17,065 bases of DNA. It comes from Patescibacteria group bacterium (lineage in GTDB: Bacteria; Patescibacteriota; Minisyncoccia; Minisyncoccales; Staskawiczbacteraceae). Location of the stretch: positions 1-17,065 of the forward strand of contig JAHIEB010000005.1 in the NCBI GenBank assembly GCA_018894075.1. Reading direction: 5' to 3'. The notes beneath the pieces are model-generated. The model saw only the letters and a list, made by a program, of their open reading frames with translations. It made no database searches and was not told the origin of the DNA. Shown piece by piece: positions 1-7,261 of this stretch (within the stretch, counting starts at the first letter, position 1; every line of letters starts with the position of its first letter). The position numbers were made by a program, and so were the translations under genes.

Positions 1-1653
1 AGCAGATTCTAAAAGCAGATATTTTTCCTGCTCTGTCAGGTTGAATATTTTTTGAACTACATCAATGGTAGCTGGCGACTGTTTTAATAATATGGCCATT
101 GAGGAGTTGGTGATAATCGGCTGGCCATATTCTGATTTCATAAAATCAGCAACGTCTTGGGTAATGGTGGTCACTCCCAGCCAGTATTTTCTGGATCTTT
201 TTACCAATCCGAACAAGAAAGAAGCGCCTTCTGGTGTCTGCATCATCCACCAGGCCTCATCAATAACCAGGATTCTCTTTTTTAATTTAGACCTCACTAT
301 ATTCCAGATATATCGCATAATGATATACAGGGCCATCGGCTTTAAAGATTCCTCCATATCTCTTATTCCAAAAACAACCATATTCTTTTCCATTGTTATG
401 TTCGACTTCTGATTAAAGAAGTCAGCATAGGTCCCTTTGGTAAATTTCTGGATTCTTCTAACTAGAGAGTCTGTGCCGGACATACTCTCTAAAATCTCCT
501 CAAAGTCAGACATTAGGGGAATGTTTTCCTGCCACGTGCTTGGGTCTGAATCAACAGTGATGTCTTTTATGGCATAGGTTTCTGTCAGGGCTTGGTCTAT
601 AACACTGTCTTCCTCGGGGGTAAGCCCGCCCAGCATAATTCTCAACAAGCCGACAAGGTTTATGATATTTGACCTTAAAATATCTTCTTTGTTTTCTCCT
701 TCCGTGGGTTGAGGCAGGTCAAAAGGATTTAACTGATGAGGAGAAGAAAGAGAGATTTTAAAATATGACCCTCCGACAGCGTCAGCCAAAGCCTCATACT
801 CATTTTCAGGGTCAATAACAATCACATCCACTCCTTGCATTAAATATCTTATAATCTCCAGTTTTATAGCGTAAGATTTACCTGATCCTGATTTTGCGAA
901 CACGACAGAGTTTCCGTTTTCTAAGCTGAATCTGTCAAAAAGAACAAGGGAATTATTGTGCCTGTTTATGCCGTAAAGAATTCCTTCGTTTGAGCTTAGG
1001 TCAAAAGAGATGAATGGAAAGGCAGTGGACAAAGGGGCTGTATCCATCGGAATATGCACATCAATTAAATCTAAGCCGTAAGGATTGCAGGTAATAAAGC
1101 CCTCCCTTTGTTTGTATGAAGTAGGCTTAATATATATTAACCTTGATTCAAAAATAGACCTTAATGTCAGCTCAGTGTCTTTTAAAGCTTTTAAAGTATC
1201 CTCATATATTGTTATATACACTCCAAAGCGGAACATCTTCTCTTGGGCTGTCTGAAGGTTGTCCCTTAAGTCCTCTATATTTCTATAAGCCATTTCTAAA
1301 GCCGGGTCCCTGATTAGCCCCTTTTCTTCTCTGTCTAAAAGAGAAGAAGCGACCTCTGTCAGCTTCTTTCTCAACTTTTTTAAAATCAGCTCTGTGCTTA
1401 TAGGTTGTATATGAAAAGAGATATCCATTGGAGTATCGAGGTTTATAGCAGGGGAGAGCCAGCCTGTATTTAGATATCTCGGATAGGAGAAGATAAAGAA
1501 AGATCTTGACATCCTTTCCCCTATTTTCAGGTGATCCTGCTCGGTCCCTATATATGGAGGGGCGATAATGTCTTTAATGTCAAAAACCTCTTCTTCAAAG
1601 ATTTTTTCTTCTACTGCCTCCGGCTTTTTGAAAAATTTATCTAAGAGTTTCAT
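1..1653 (-). CDS. VirB4/TraC-type conjugation ATPase, 3' end cut by window edge
   Basis: This is the cytoplasmic ATPase that powers a type IV secretion-like channel. I translated 551 codons from the ATG at 1653 to the window edge with no stop, so the C-terminus is missing. A Walker A motif (AKSGSGKS) lies at residues 253-260. A Walker B motif (ILVIDEAWW, catalytic acid pair D465/E466) lies near 459-468 and is followed by the VirB4-like KRSRKYWLGVTTITQD segment. The first ~230 residues resemble the VirB4 N-terminal region, but an additional TraC-like domain is encoded separately just upstream. The ATG overlaps the preceding stop as ATGA, which implies translational coupling. The gene order PrgI, TraC-like, VirB4 is typical of CPR genomes. 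The family call is firm. Whether the system moves DNA or protein cannot be told from the sequence. Confidence 0.93.
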   Translation of the reverse strand, partial: MKLLDKFFKKPEAVEEKIFEEEVFDIKDIIAPPYIGTEQDHLKIGERMSRSFFIFSYPRYLNTGWLSPAINLDTPMDISFHIQPISTELILKKLRKKLTEVASSLLDREEKGLIRDPALEMAYRNIEDLRDNLQTAQEKMFRFGVYITIYEDTLKALKDTELTLRSIFESRLIYIKPTSYKQREGFITCNPYGLDLIDVHIPMDTAPLSTAFPFISFDLSSNEGILYGINRHNNSLVLFDRFSLENGNSVVFAKSGSGKSYAIKLEIIRYLMQGVDVIVIDPENEYEALADAVGGSYFKISLSSPHQLNPFDLPQPTEGENKEDILRSNIINLVGLLRIMLGGLTPEEDSVIDQALTETYAIKDITVDSDPSTWQENIPLMSDFEEILESMSGTDSLVRRIQKFTKGTYADFFNQKSNITMEKNMVVFGIRDMEESLKPMALYIIMRYIWNIVRSKLKKRILVIDEAWWMMQTPEGASFLFGLVKRSRKYWLGVTTITQDVADFMKSEYGQPIITNSSMAILLKQSPATIDVVQKIFNLTEQEKYLLLESA

Positions 1654-2312
1654 TTTATTAATTCAGGCAATATTTCAGGGTAATACCCTATTTCAGCCTG
1701 CTCTGGGTGGTGTATGGCCCAGAAAAGCTCAATTAATTCAGCTGTTGTTAAGGGAATGGCTTCAAGTCCGCACCTCCTTAGTCCCATAGCTACAAACTCC
1801 ATTCTCTGCCAAATCTGGGTTTTGCATCTTTGAAAATCAGAGTCATTTAAAGGTTTGACCTGGTCTTTTTTCGGAAAAAAAGTGCTTAAATTAAATCCTT
1901 TGGCAACTGCTTTAAACCCCAGTCCCTCCATTAAGCTATACGGGACGACGACGTAGAAGTTTTTGGTCATTATGACCTCTCCCTTTACCAGCTCTTTGAT
2001 GAAATCATGATAAGAGGCTGTCTGCCTTCTTAAAGACTCATTTGTTTGTCTTTCCTCCAAATCCTTTATTCCGTCCAAATAGGGGGTGATGTTTATCCTC
2101 CTTGATTGGATAACGATCTGGCAGGGGAAGTCCAAAGTATTTAGAAAATTCTGGAAAGAATAAATTATGGCTGTCTGCTCCTCCTCTGACTTCAGCGCAA
2201 AATTTATAGAGGAGACCATCAAAATACCTCTTAGCCCTTGGTTTTTTAATACAAGAAGACCTTCTTTAATATCTTGAACTTCCAAAAAGTCTTGAGTGGA
2301 GTTGCCTACCAT
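1650..2312 (-). CDS. TraC-like domain protein (detached VirB4 N-terminal-type domain)
   Basis: A 220-residue soluble protein with no membrane segment or nucleotide-binding motif. The N-terminal half has the look of the TraC-like/VirB4 N-terminal fold: strands such as GILMVSSINFALKSEEEQ, then a FPCQIVIQSRRINI strand and a helical ESLRRQTASYHDFIKEL region. Two further strands are MTKNFYVVVPY and the C-terminal RCGLEAIPLTTAELIELFW. In many bacteria this region is fused to the VirB4 ATPase; here it is a separate gene that overlaps the ATPase start by four bases, which should keep the two products near equimolar. It starts two bases after the PrgI stop (TAA TT ATG) with no visible Shine-Dalgarno sequence. 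A role as a partner or regulator of the ATPase at the inner membrane is inferred from position and family. Confidence 0.8.
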   Translation of the reverse strand: MVGNSTQDFLEVQDIKEGLLVLKNQGLRGILMVSSINFALKSEEEQTAIIYSFQNFLNTLDFPCQIVIQSRRINITPYLDGIKDLEERQTNESLRRQTASYHDFIKELVKGEVIMTKNFYVVVPYSLMEGLGFKAVAKGFNLSTFFPKKDQVKPLNDSDFQRCKTQIWQRMEFVAMGLRRCGLEAIPLTTAELIELFWAIHHPEQAEIGYYPEILPELIK

Positions 2313-2314
2313 AA

Positions 2315-2725
2315 TTATTTTATATTTAGTTCAACTCGAGTTCTTAATTTCTTTAGATGGCTGTGCTGGCCCGTTCCCAGCTTCTTTTCTTCTTGGATTT
2401 TCTTTAGCGGAGCTCTCTGCACGGTTTTAAAAGGGTAAAGAGATTCTTTTTTCTTCCAGGTGTATTCTCTGGCTTTTGAAGCAAAGCCGATGGAGTTCAG
2501 CAATATTGTTATAAGCGGTATGCCGTCTATTTTAATGAAGCCGACAACAATGGCCACTCCGCCGATAGTAAAAGCAAGAGGATAAAAGAGGATAGGGGGG
2601 AGAATGTGATAGAGAACGAAAATAAGGCCACCGGCAATGACTAGATAGACAAACTGCTTCATGGTAAGGAAAACTGTCATTCGGGATTCTTCTTCAATAA
2701 ATTGAGGCACAGGATATTGTTCCAT
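2315..2725 (-). CDS. PrgI family membrane protein
   Basis: A 136-residue inner-membrane protein of the PrgI family (VirB3-like role in Gram-positive and CPR type IV secretion systems). The N-terminus MEQYPVPQFIEEESRM, followed by FLTMKQFVYLVIAGG, is the family signature. Two hydrophobic segments lie at about 23-42 and 45-65, followed by a basic C-terminal tail. The reading frame is open further upstream, to 2866, but I chose the ATG at 2725. The family signature begins there, and an extended -10 box ends six bases before it, so transcription would begin at or next to this ATG. It heads the secretion operon and is followed after two bases by the TraC-like gene. Confidence 0.88.
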   Translation of the reverse strand: MEQYPVPQFIEEESRMTVFLTMKQFVYLVIAGGLIFVLYHILPPILFYPLAFTIGGVAIVVGFIKIDGIPLITILLNSIGFASKAREYTWKKKESLYPFKTVQRAPLKKIQEEKKLGTGQHSHLKKLRTRVELNIK

Positions 2726-2730
2726 TACAA

Positions 2731-2761
2731 TATTATACCATAACAAAAATATACAAACCAA
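2731..2761 (-). promoter_or_regulatory. Extended -10 promoter of prgI, predicted leaderless
   Basis: On the minus strand TGGTATAAT occupies 2740-2732, with a weak -35 (TTGGTT, 2761-2756) 18 bases upstream. Counting seven bases from the end of the -10 puts the transcription start on the A of the prgI ATG at 2725. The mRNA would then have no 5' leader. This is a sequence prediction only. Confidence 0.65.
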
Positions 2762-2766
2762 TGCTC

Positions 2767-2802
2767 TTGACAACGGGCATTGCATATAGTATAATAATAT
2801 CA
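2767..2802 (+). promoter_or_regulatory. Consensus sigma-70-type promoter of the SPFH gene
   Basis: TTGACA (2767-2772) and TATAAT (2790-2795) are both exact consensus hexamers with the ideal 17-base spacer. The predicted start is near 2802, only 12 bases before the first ATG of the SPFH gene. It runs divergently from the prgI promoter 30-60 bases away. A fully consensus promoter suggests strong, largely unregulated expression. Confidence 0.8.
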
Positions 2803-2813
2803 GCAACAAGAGA

Positions 2814-3902
2814 ATGCCTCTTGTTAAATTGACAATCAAAACGAAAGGGTATCCAGTGAACACCAAGGAGATTAAGTGTCTCGGCTTTTGTCTGCTCGCC
2901 TCAATCTTTGCGGGAACCGTCTTTCTGGCCTTCTCTTTGAGCTGGTGGTTCTGGGTTCTGGCAGGGATTCAGCTCATCGCGCATTTGCTGGCGCTCAAAT
3001 CAGTGCCAAATGAGTGCAGGATGGTGACAGAGGTCTTTGGGGAGAGGCACCGGATAACAGGTCCGGGCTTGCACTACATTCTGCCTGTGGTAGAAAAAGT
3101 GAGGGACATTGTTCCCATCAACGTCGTCAACGTCAAGCTCTTGGCATCGGGCAAAGAGAAGGTTGATTTCAAAGACGGATCCCGTGGCAAGCCGACAGAC
3201 ATGGACGCCCAGGTTAAGTGTCTAGATCCGAGCGAAGACGAGATGATCTTCAAAATGGTCTATGGCGCAAAAAACCGGGATGAGACTATAAGAGTCATCC
3301 TGCAGAACGCGGTCAAAAGTCATTTGGGCAGCCTTACGGCTCAAGAAGCCATTGAGCTGCCCGAGATTCCAGACCATGTTATGAATCTTATCAACAACCG
3401 GCTGAAGGACTACGGGCTGATGTGCTTGGTGATCGTTGTCGGAGATTTCGACTTTGACGATGATACATTAAAGGCTCGGCGTCTGGTGCTGACCGCCGAT
3501 CGAGCAAAAGAGGCGGCTTCTAGGCAGGCCGATATCCGATACAACCAGACAATGGCTGTGACGATTCGGATGCTTGCTAAGGCTCTAGGAAAGACCGAAA
3601 AACAGGTCCAAGCTTTTCTAGCTGAGCCGGAGAACCGTCCTTTGCTTGAGCGCCTCATGGAAGAGGGGCATGAAATTCATGCTGACCTGGTTGCGGCTGA
3701 AGGCGGGAACCTATTCCGTGGCCGTGGACCTGGCGACATGAATCTTGTCGCACTCATGCAGAGCACAATGTCAAAGGGGCCAGTCGCCAAGACTGACAAA
3801 GACGAGGGAGGAAAAGAAAGAAAGAAGAGAGGCGGACATATAACGGGCGAGAAGTTGGAGGAAGATATAGGGGAGATCCGCGATCGTCTCGATGAGAAGT
3901 AG
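2814..3902 (+). CDS. SPFH/band-7 domain membrane protein
   Basis: A 362-residue membrane-anchored SPFH (stomatin/prohibitin/flotillin/HflK-C) protein. Two close hydrophobic segments (about 22-40 and 42-60) form an N-terminal anchor. The band-7 start follows at about 62-110 (ECRMVTEVFGERHRITGPGL, then HYILPVVEKV), and the domain runs to about 230. An Ala/Arg-rich helix and a Lys/Glu-rich tail (325-362) complete it. Such proteins form oligomeric membrane scaffolds and often partner proteases or organise membrane domains; no partner is visible here. The gene is clearly richer in G+C and uses more GCC/CGG/CTG-type codons than both flanks. It has its own promoter and terminator and is inverted relative to the secretion genes, which together suggests acquired cargo. 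An in-frame GTG at 2856, six bases after AAAGGG, is a credible alternative start that removes 14 residues. Confidence 0.82.
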   Translation: MPLVKLTIKTKGYPVNTKEIKCLGFCLLASIFAGTVFLAFSLSWWFWVLAGIQLIAHLLALKSVPNECRMVTEVFGERHRITGPGLHYILPVVEKVRDIVPINVVNVKLLASGKEKVDFKDGSRGKPTDMDAQVKCLDPSEDEMIFKMVYGAKNRDETIRVILQNAVKSHLGSLTAQEAIELPEIPDHVMNLINNRLKDYGLMCLVIVVGDFDFDDDTLKARRLVLTADRAKEAASRQADIRYNQTMAVTIRMLAKALGKTEKQVQAFLAEPENRPLLERLMEEGHEIHADLVAAEGGNLFRGRGPGDMNLVALMQSTMSKGPVAKTDKDEGGKERKKRGGHITGEKLEEDIGEIRDRLDEK

Positions 3903-3908
3903 TATATA

Positions 3909-3946
3909 GGGGGGTTGAGCATTAAGCTCGCCTCCCTTTTTATTTA
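3909..3946 (+). terminator. Rho-independent terminator of the SPFH gene
   Basis: A G-rich arm (3909-3920) pairs with 3926-3936 around the loop ATTAA, including GAGC/GCTC and GGG/CCC, with one bulge and a G-T pair. The sequence TTTTTATTTA follows. It lies seven bases after the SPFH stop. The opposite strand has a poor T-tract, so it looks mainly one-directional. Confidence 0.75.
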
Positions 3947-4375
3947 TTATAGGGGTTCTCTATAAATATCAGTTCCTGTTTTTTGTTCTTCTTTGGGGGG
4001 CTCTTGAGTTTGCACGGGTTCTTCTAGTTCTTTGTCCTGTATCTTTTTTAGCAGAGCAAAGTCTTCGGGGGTGGCAGAACGCACCAGAGGAAGAATGTTT
4101 TCAACTATTTCTTTGGCTAATCCTTCTGCTTTATCTTTTGGGATATTAAATTCTTTTTCAACCGCAGGGGAGAGAAGCTCTGGTTTGGTTTGCCCCAGAA
4201 CTAGCTCCTCTATCAGCCCGGCCATAATAGAGGTATTAAAAATTCCGCTTGATAAAAGCTTTTTTTCGCGCTGTTCCTCTGTTTCGGCTAGGCCATATTT
4301 ATTGAGAGCATCTGCGATTGCCTCCTGCGATCCCTGCAGGTATATTACTTTGCCAAAATTTTCCGGTCTTAACAT
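3947..4375 (-). CDS. Small hypothetical protein following the VirB6-like gene
   Basis: I do not recognise this protein. From the ATG at 4375 it has 142 residues and is soluble, acidic and mostly helical. Its start region reads MLRPENFGKVIYLQG, it has a middle helical region (AGLIEELVLG to EIVENILPLV), and a Pro/Gln/Glu-rich C-terminal tail begins near residue 115. There is no signal peptide or membrane segment. An ATG pair at 4411/4408 would give up to 154 residues but overlaps the upstream gene by 35 bases. The 4375 ATG sits one base after that gene's stop (TAATATG), which resembles the tight junctions elsewhere in this locus, so I prefer it. Its position suggests a cytoplasmic accessory of the secretion system; function unknown. 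Confidence 0.7.
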   Translation of the reverse strand: MLRPENFGKVIYLQGSQEAIADALNKYGLAETEEQREKKLLSSGIFNTSIMAGLIEELVLGQTKPELLSPAVEKEFNIPKDKAEGLAKEIVENILPLVRSATPEDFALLKKIQDKELEEPVQTQEPPKEEQKTGTDIYREPL

Positions 4376-4376
4376 A

Positions 4377-6428
4377 TTAGTGTTTAAGTTTAGGATTAGT
4401 GGCGTCATCATGCCCTTTCCCGTATTCTTTTTTGAATTTTTCTAATAATTGCTTACTTCTTTCTTTTGCAGCCTCCTTAGTCTCTTTTGCAGCTCTCCCG
4501 ACTGCCACAAAAGGGGCCGCCGCTTTGCCTGCAACTTTTCTAGCCACATTTTTTGGATTATCATATGTGCCGCTAGCTACCCCTGCAACGCGTCCTGCTG
4601 TTCCCACAACTTTGGAAACAACGGTCTTCTTTTGAAACGGCTCGTGCTTCCATTGGGGATTTGCCTTCCTGTCATCTATGATTCTATCTACATTTTTCTT
4701 ATAATTTTTATATAATTTATCAAATGCTGCCCCAGTTTCCGAGTCGCCAGCAGCGTGCGCATCCGCACTTTTTTTCTGGAGCATTGTCATGTGCGCTGTG
4801 ATATGTATGGCGTTATCTCCCGTTACCTGGTCATACAGCTTTTTCTTTTGTTCTGGGCTAGCCTTGTCCAAAAAGTCGTCCAGCTTGTCTTCTTTAACGG
4901 CTCCTATTACTTCCTGCCCAGAAGCATTGGCTATCATATTGTGCCTGTCTCTTCTGCCCGCATGCTCTATAGTATGAGAAAGCGCGTCTAATTCATAAGC
5001 TGTCCCACCCTTTCTTCTACTCCCGATTTTTAAGGCGGGATCCGCCTTCTTAAATGAGCTAGAGTCTATTCCGTAGTCTTTAGCTCTATCCGTATTACTT
5101 CTTAGAACGCGTTTGTCAATCCCGGACAAATCTCCCTTTTCTGCCAAAGCTTTGGTGGCCAAAATTCTATCTCTTCTATTTGCTACGCTATGCACCCCTT
5201 TGCCTCCAGCCAAATCCTTTAACTCTTCAGTAGACATCGCTTTTAATCTCGCTTCAGACCCTTTATTAAGCTCCTGCTGTTTCATCGCAGTTGTGCCAGC
5301 CTTTCTTAAGCCGATTCTTTCCATCATTCTGCCTGTTCCTGCAGAAAGGCTACGAGCCGGAGCAGAGTCCTTGACCCTGTTTCCCAGTGCTTTTCCTAGA
5401 GAGGCTCCTGCGCCCTTTCCCCCGCCCGTGACAGCTCCTCTTATAGCCCCCAAAACAAAGCCTCCAGTAGCCAACGCTGCTCCTTTTGCTATTGCCGCTC
5501 CTGCGCCAGAAAATTTAAGAGTGACAATAAAACCGACAATTAAGGTAATGCCAGGAAAAAGTTTTTGTGCGAAATTACCAGCTACAGCTCCATTGGGATC
5601 GGTTACTGCGCCGATAAGTGCGCTGCCGGCTATCCTATTGGCAATATATATTGCAAATGCAGCTGGAATTCCCATCAAACACCACTTGGTAAATTGTTCC
5701 CACCACTGGCTGAAATATTTTTTGCTGAAGCCGAAGATATAGCAGACAAAAGCTAATGGGGAAAAGATTACTAAAAACCAAAGGACGACATATCTAGCTG
5801 CCAACAGAAAAAACAAAAGACCGAAAGCAGGGATCACAACCAGGTTCATAAAAACAAATCCCAATCCTATTGTCAAAGTGTCTAAGGCGCTCAGAGCGTC
5901 TTTGTCTATTGCCGCCCATTGCGCTTTAAAGGGGGTTGTCAGCTGGCTAGTAGCCCCGGCCCTTAAAAAAGCATCCATCGTTATATTAGAAGCATCAATC
6001 ATCAATCCGCAGATAACAGGCGAGAAATTTATTAAAATAGCAACAACTATCAAAGGAGCTAAAAGCTTTTGGGCCTCATAATCCCTTATCCTTAATATCG
6101 TGGCTATTCCCACAAGAACAAAACCAAGTACCACTGCCATATTTGCTAAATCCCTGCATATCGCCCAGCCCATATCAACGGCGACGTTTTTATGTCCTGG
6201 AGTAAAACCCATGCCGATATTTGCCGGATTCATAATCCACCCCAACAAAGCGCCCATTAAGTCAGCCAGCAAGCTGGTAAGCCCCACCAGAATATACATT
6301 ATAGCCTTGATAAATCCTCTTAAAATCCACTCTCCCAAACCCGCATGGGCAACAGCAGGCAAAATCAGCCCTCCTACAACAACACAGATTAAGACAAGGG
6401 CTATAGATGATTTTTTAGAAAGAAACAT
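4377..6428 (-). CDS. TrbL/VirB6-like type IV secretion membrane protein
   Basis: A 683-residue polytopic protein forming the inner-membrane channel part of a type IV secretion-like system. It has a predicted signal peptide with a possible AHA cleavage site at residues 27-29. Hydrophobic segments follow at about 36-66, 93-113, 121-145, 186-210, 211-235, 246-272 and 290-330. The NFSPVICGLMIDASN segment and the aromatic FSKKYFSQWWEQFTKW loop fit the CPR TrbL/VirB6 family as I know it. From about 335 on there is a ~350-residue hydrophilic, Lys/Ala-rich, mostly helical tail, much longer than in classical VirB6. The gene follows rsmA in the same direction. Its ATG is the first in frame after the promoter and has no Shine-Dalgarno sequence. 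The family call is good; the role of the tail is unknown. Confidence 0.85.
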   Translation of the reverse strand: MFLSKKSSIALVLICVVVGGLILPAVAHAGLGEWILRGFIKAIMYILVGLTSLLADLMGALLGWIMNPANIGMGFTPGHKNVAVDMGWAICRDLANMAVVLGFVLVGIATILRIRDYEAQKLLAPLIVVAILINFSPVICGLMIDASNITMDAFLRAGATSQLTTPFKAQWAAIDKDALSALDTLTIGLGFVFMNLVVIPAFGLLFFLLAARYVVLWFLVIFSPLAFVCYIFGFSKKYFSQWWEQFTKWCLMGIPAAFAIYIANRIAGSALIGAVTDPNGAVAGNFAQKLFPGITLIVGFIVTLKFSGAGAAIAKGAALATGGFVLGAIRGAVTGGGKGAGASLGKALGNRVKDSAPARSLSAGTGRMMERIGLRKAGTTAMKQQELNKGSEARLKAMSTEELKDLAGGKGVHSVANRRDRILATKALAEKGDLSGIDKRVLRSNTDRAKDYGIDSSSFKKADPALKIGSRRKGGTAYELDALSHTIEHAGRRDRHNMIANASGQEVIGAVKEDKLDDFLDKASPEQKKKLYDQVTGDNAIHITAHMTMLQKKSADAHAAGDSETGAAFDKLYKNYKKNVDRIIDDRKANPQWKHEPFQKKTVVSKVVGTAGRVAGVASGTYDNPKNVARKVAGKAAAPFVAVGRAAKETKEAAKERSKQLLEKFKKEYGKGHDDATNPKLKH

Positions 6429-6450
6429 TTAATTGAAAGTTAATTAAATT

Positions 6451-6480
6451 ATTATACCACGCTCAATAATTCAATAGCAA
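6451..6480 (-). promoter_or_regulatory. Extended -10 promoter of the VirB6-like gene
   Basis: On the minus strand TGGTATAAT (6459-6451) has a weak -35 TTGCTA (6480-6475) at an 18-base spacing. The predicted start is near 6444, about 16 bases before the ATG at 6428. The promoter overlaps the last codons of rsmA, so the secretion gene can be transcribed apart from rsmA. Confidence 0.6.
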
Positions 6481-7176
6481 AGACTTCCATTCATCAATGC
6501 TTAAAGTTTCAGCTCTTCTGGCAGGGTCAATGTTTGTTTTTTTAATCAAATCTAAGGAAAGATTATTGGATATCTTTTTCCTTGGATGAGAGAATCCGGC
6601 TTTAATAATCTTAAAGAATTTGTCTGTATCAATATTAGGATTTTTAATGCCAGATATCTTAATCACTGCGCTGTCTACTTTTGGAGAAGGCTTAAAAGAC
6701 GATTTTGAGACATAAGTGATTATCTCGGGTTTGGCATATAGCTGGACAGAAATAGCCAAGATGTTCATCTTTGGGGGTTTTGAGCATATTCTTTGAGCCA
6801 CTTCCTTTTGGACAAGGAGAACCATTTCTTTTGGTTTTTTGTCTGCCTCCATAAATCTCCTTATTAAGGGGGAGGTGATGTAATAAGGGATATTGGCAAC
6901 CACCTTATAATCTCTAAAAGGTAGAGGGATTTTTAAAGCATCTCCATGAATAAATTCAACATTCTTGATATCTAGTGATATCCTCTGGTCTTTTTCAACA
7001 GCTACCACTTTGCAGTGTTTTGCCAGCTCAAATGTCAAAATTCCCAGGCCAGGGCCTACTTCTAAAACAAGGTCATCTGGTTTTAAGTCAGCTGTCTTTA
7101 TAATTGTTTCTAAAACCTTTTTATTGGTTAAAAAGTTCTGTCCAAGTCCCTTGGATGGTTTAAAATTACGGCTCAT
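6463..7176 (-). CDS. rsmA: 16S rRNA (adenine1518/1519-N6)-dimethyltransferase
   Basis: RsmA (KsgA) dimethylates two adjacent adenines in the 3' hairpin of 16S rRNA during small-subunit maturation, using S-adenosylmethionine. With the start at 7176 it has 237 residues, shorter than the ~270 of E. coli but normal for reduced genomes. Visible motifs are GLGQNFL near 10-16 and the SAM-binding EVGPGLG at 39-45. The acidic motif II region is AVEKD near 60, the catalytic NIPYY begins at N95, and FKPSPKVDSAV lies near 161-171. An ATG at 7182 would add two residues, but the -10 box places the transcription start on the 7176 ATG, so I prefer the shorter form. It is the first gene of a leftward run into the VirB6-like gene. 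Confidence 0.95.
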   Translation of the reverse strand: MSRNFKPSKGLGQNFLTNKKVLETIIKTADLKPDDLVLEVGPGLGILTFELAKHCKVVAVEKDQRISLDIKNVEFIHGDALKIPLPFRDYKVVANIPYYITSPLIRRFMEADKKPKEMVLLVQKEVAQRICSKPPKMNILAISVQLYAKPEIITYVSKSSFKPSPKVDSAVIKISGIKNPNIDTDKFFKIIKAGFSHPRKKISNNLSLDLIKKTNIDPARRAETLSIDEWKSLLLNY

Positions 7177-7182
7177 TTCCAT

Positions 7183-7212
7183 ATTCTACCACGTTGTGGA
7201 TAAAATGTTGAC
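7183..7212 (-). promoter_or_regulatory. Promoter of rsmA, predicted leaderless
   Basis: On the minus strand TGGTAGAAT occupies 7191-7183 and the predicted start falls on the A of the ATG at 7176, six bases after the -10. This is the same geometry as at prgI. The -35 region is weak (about TCAACA, 7211-7206) and overlaps the -35 of the opposite promoter at 7208-7213. Confidence 0.6.
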
Positions 7213-7243
7213 TTCCATCCTTTTAAATGATATTTTAATAGTA
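7208..7243 (+). promoter_or_regulatory. Promoter of the LysM/M23 peptidase operon
   Basis: TTGACT (7208-7213) and TATTTT (7231-7236) are separated by 17 bases, with a predicted start near 7243. It is back-to-back with the rsmA promoter and the two -35 regions overlap, so the two polymerases could interfere. Confidence 0.5.
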
Positions 7244-7261
7244 GCCCTAACTTCTGACAAT

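Noticed and set aside
65..412. Open frame of 115 codons on the plus strand
   Set aside because: It lies antisense to the Walker B region of the VirB4 ATPase, which has strong motif support.
2726..2866. Upstream 47-codon extension of PrgI
   Set aside because: The family signature starts at the ATG at 2725 and the -10 box lies inside the extension, so the added residues would be untranscribed from that promoter.
5113..5742. Open frame of 209 codons on the plus strand
   Set aside because: It is antisense to the VirB6-like gene, whose signal peptide, membrane segments and promoter support the minus strand. The Pro/Ala-rich product has no recognisable feature.
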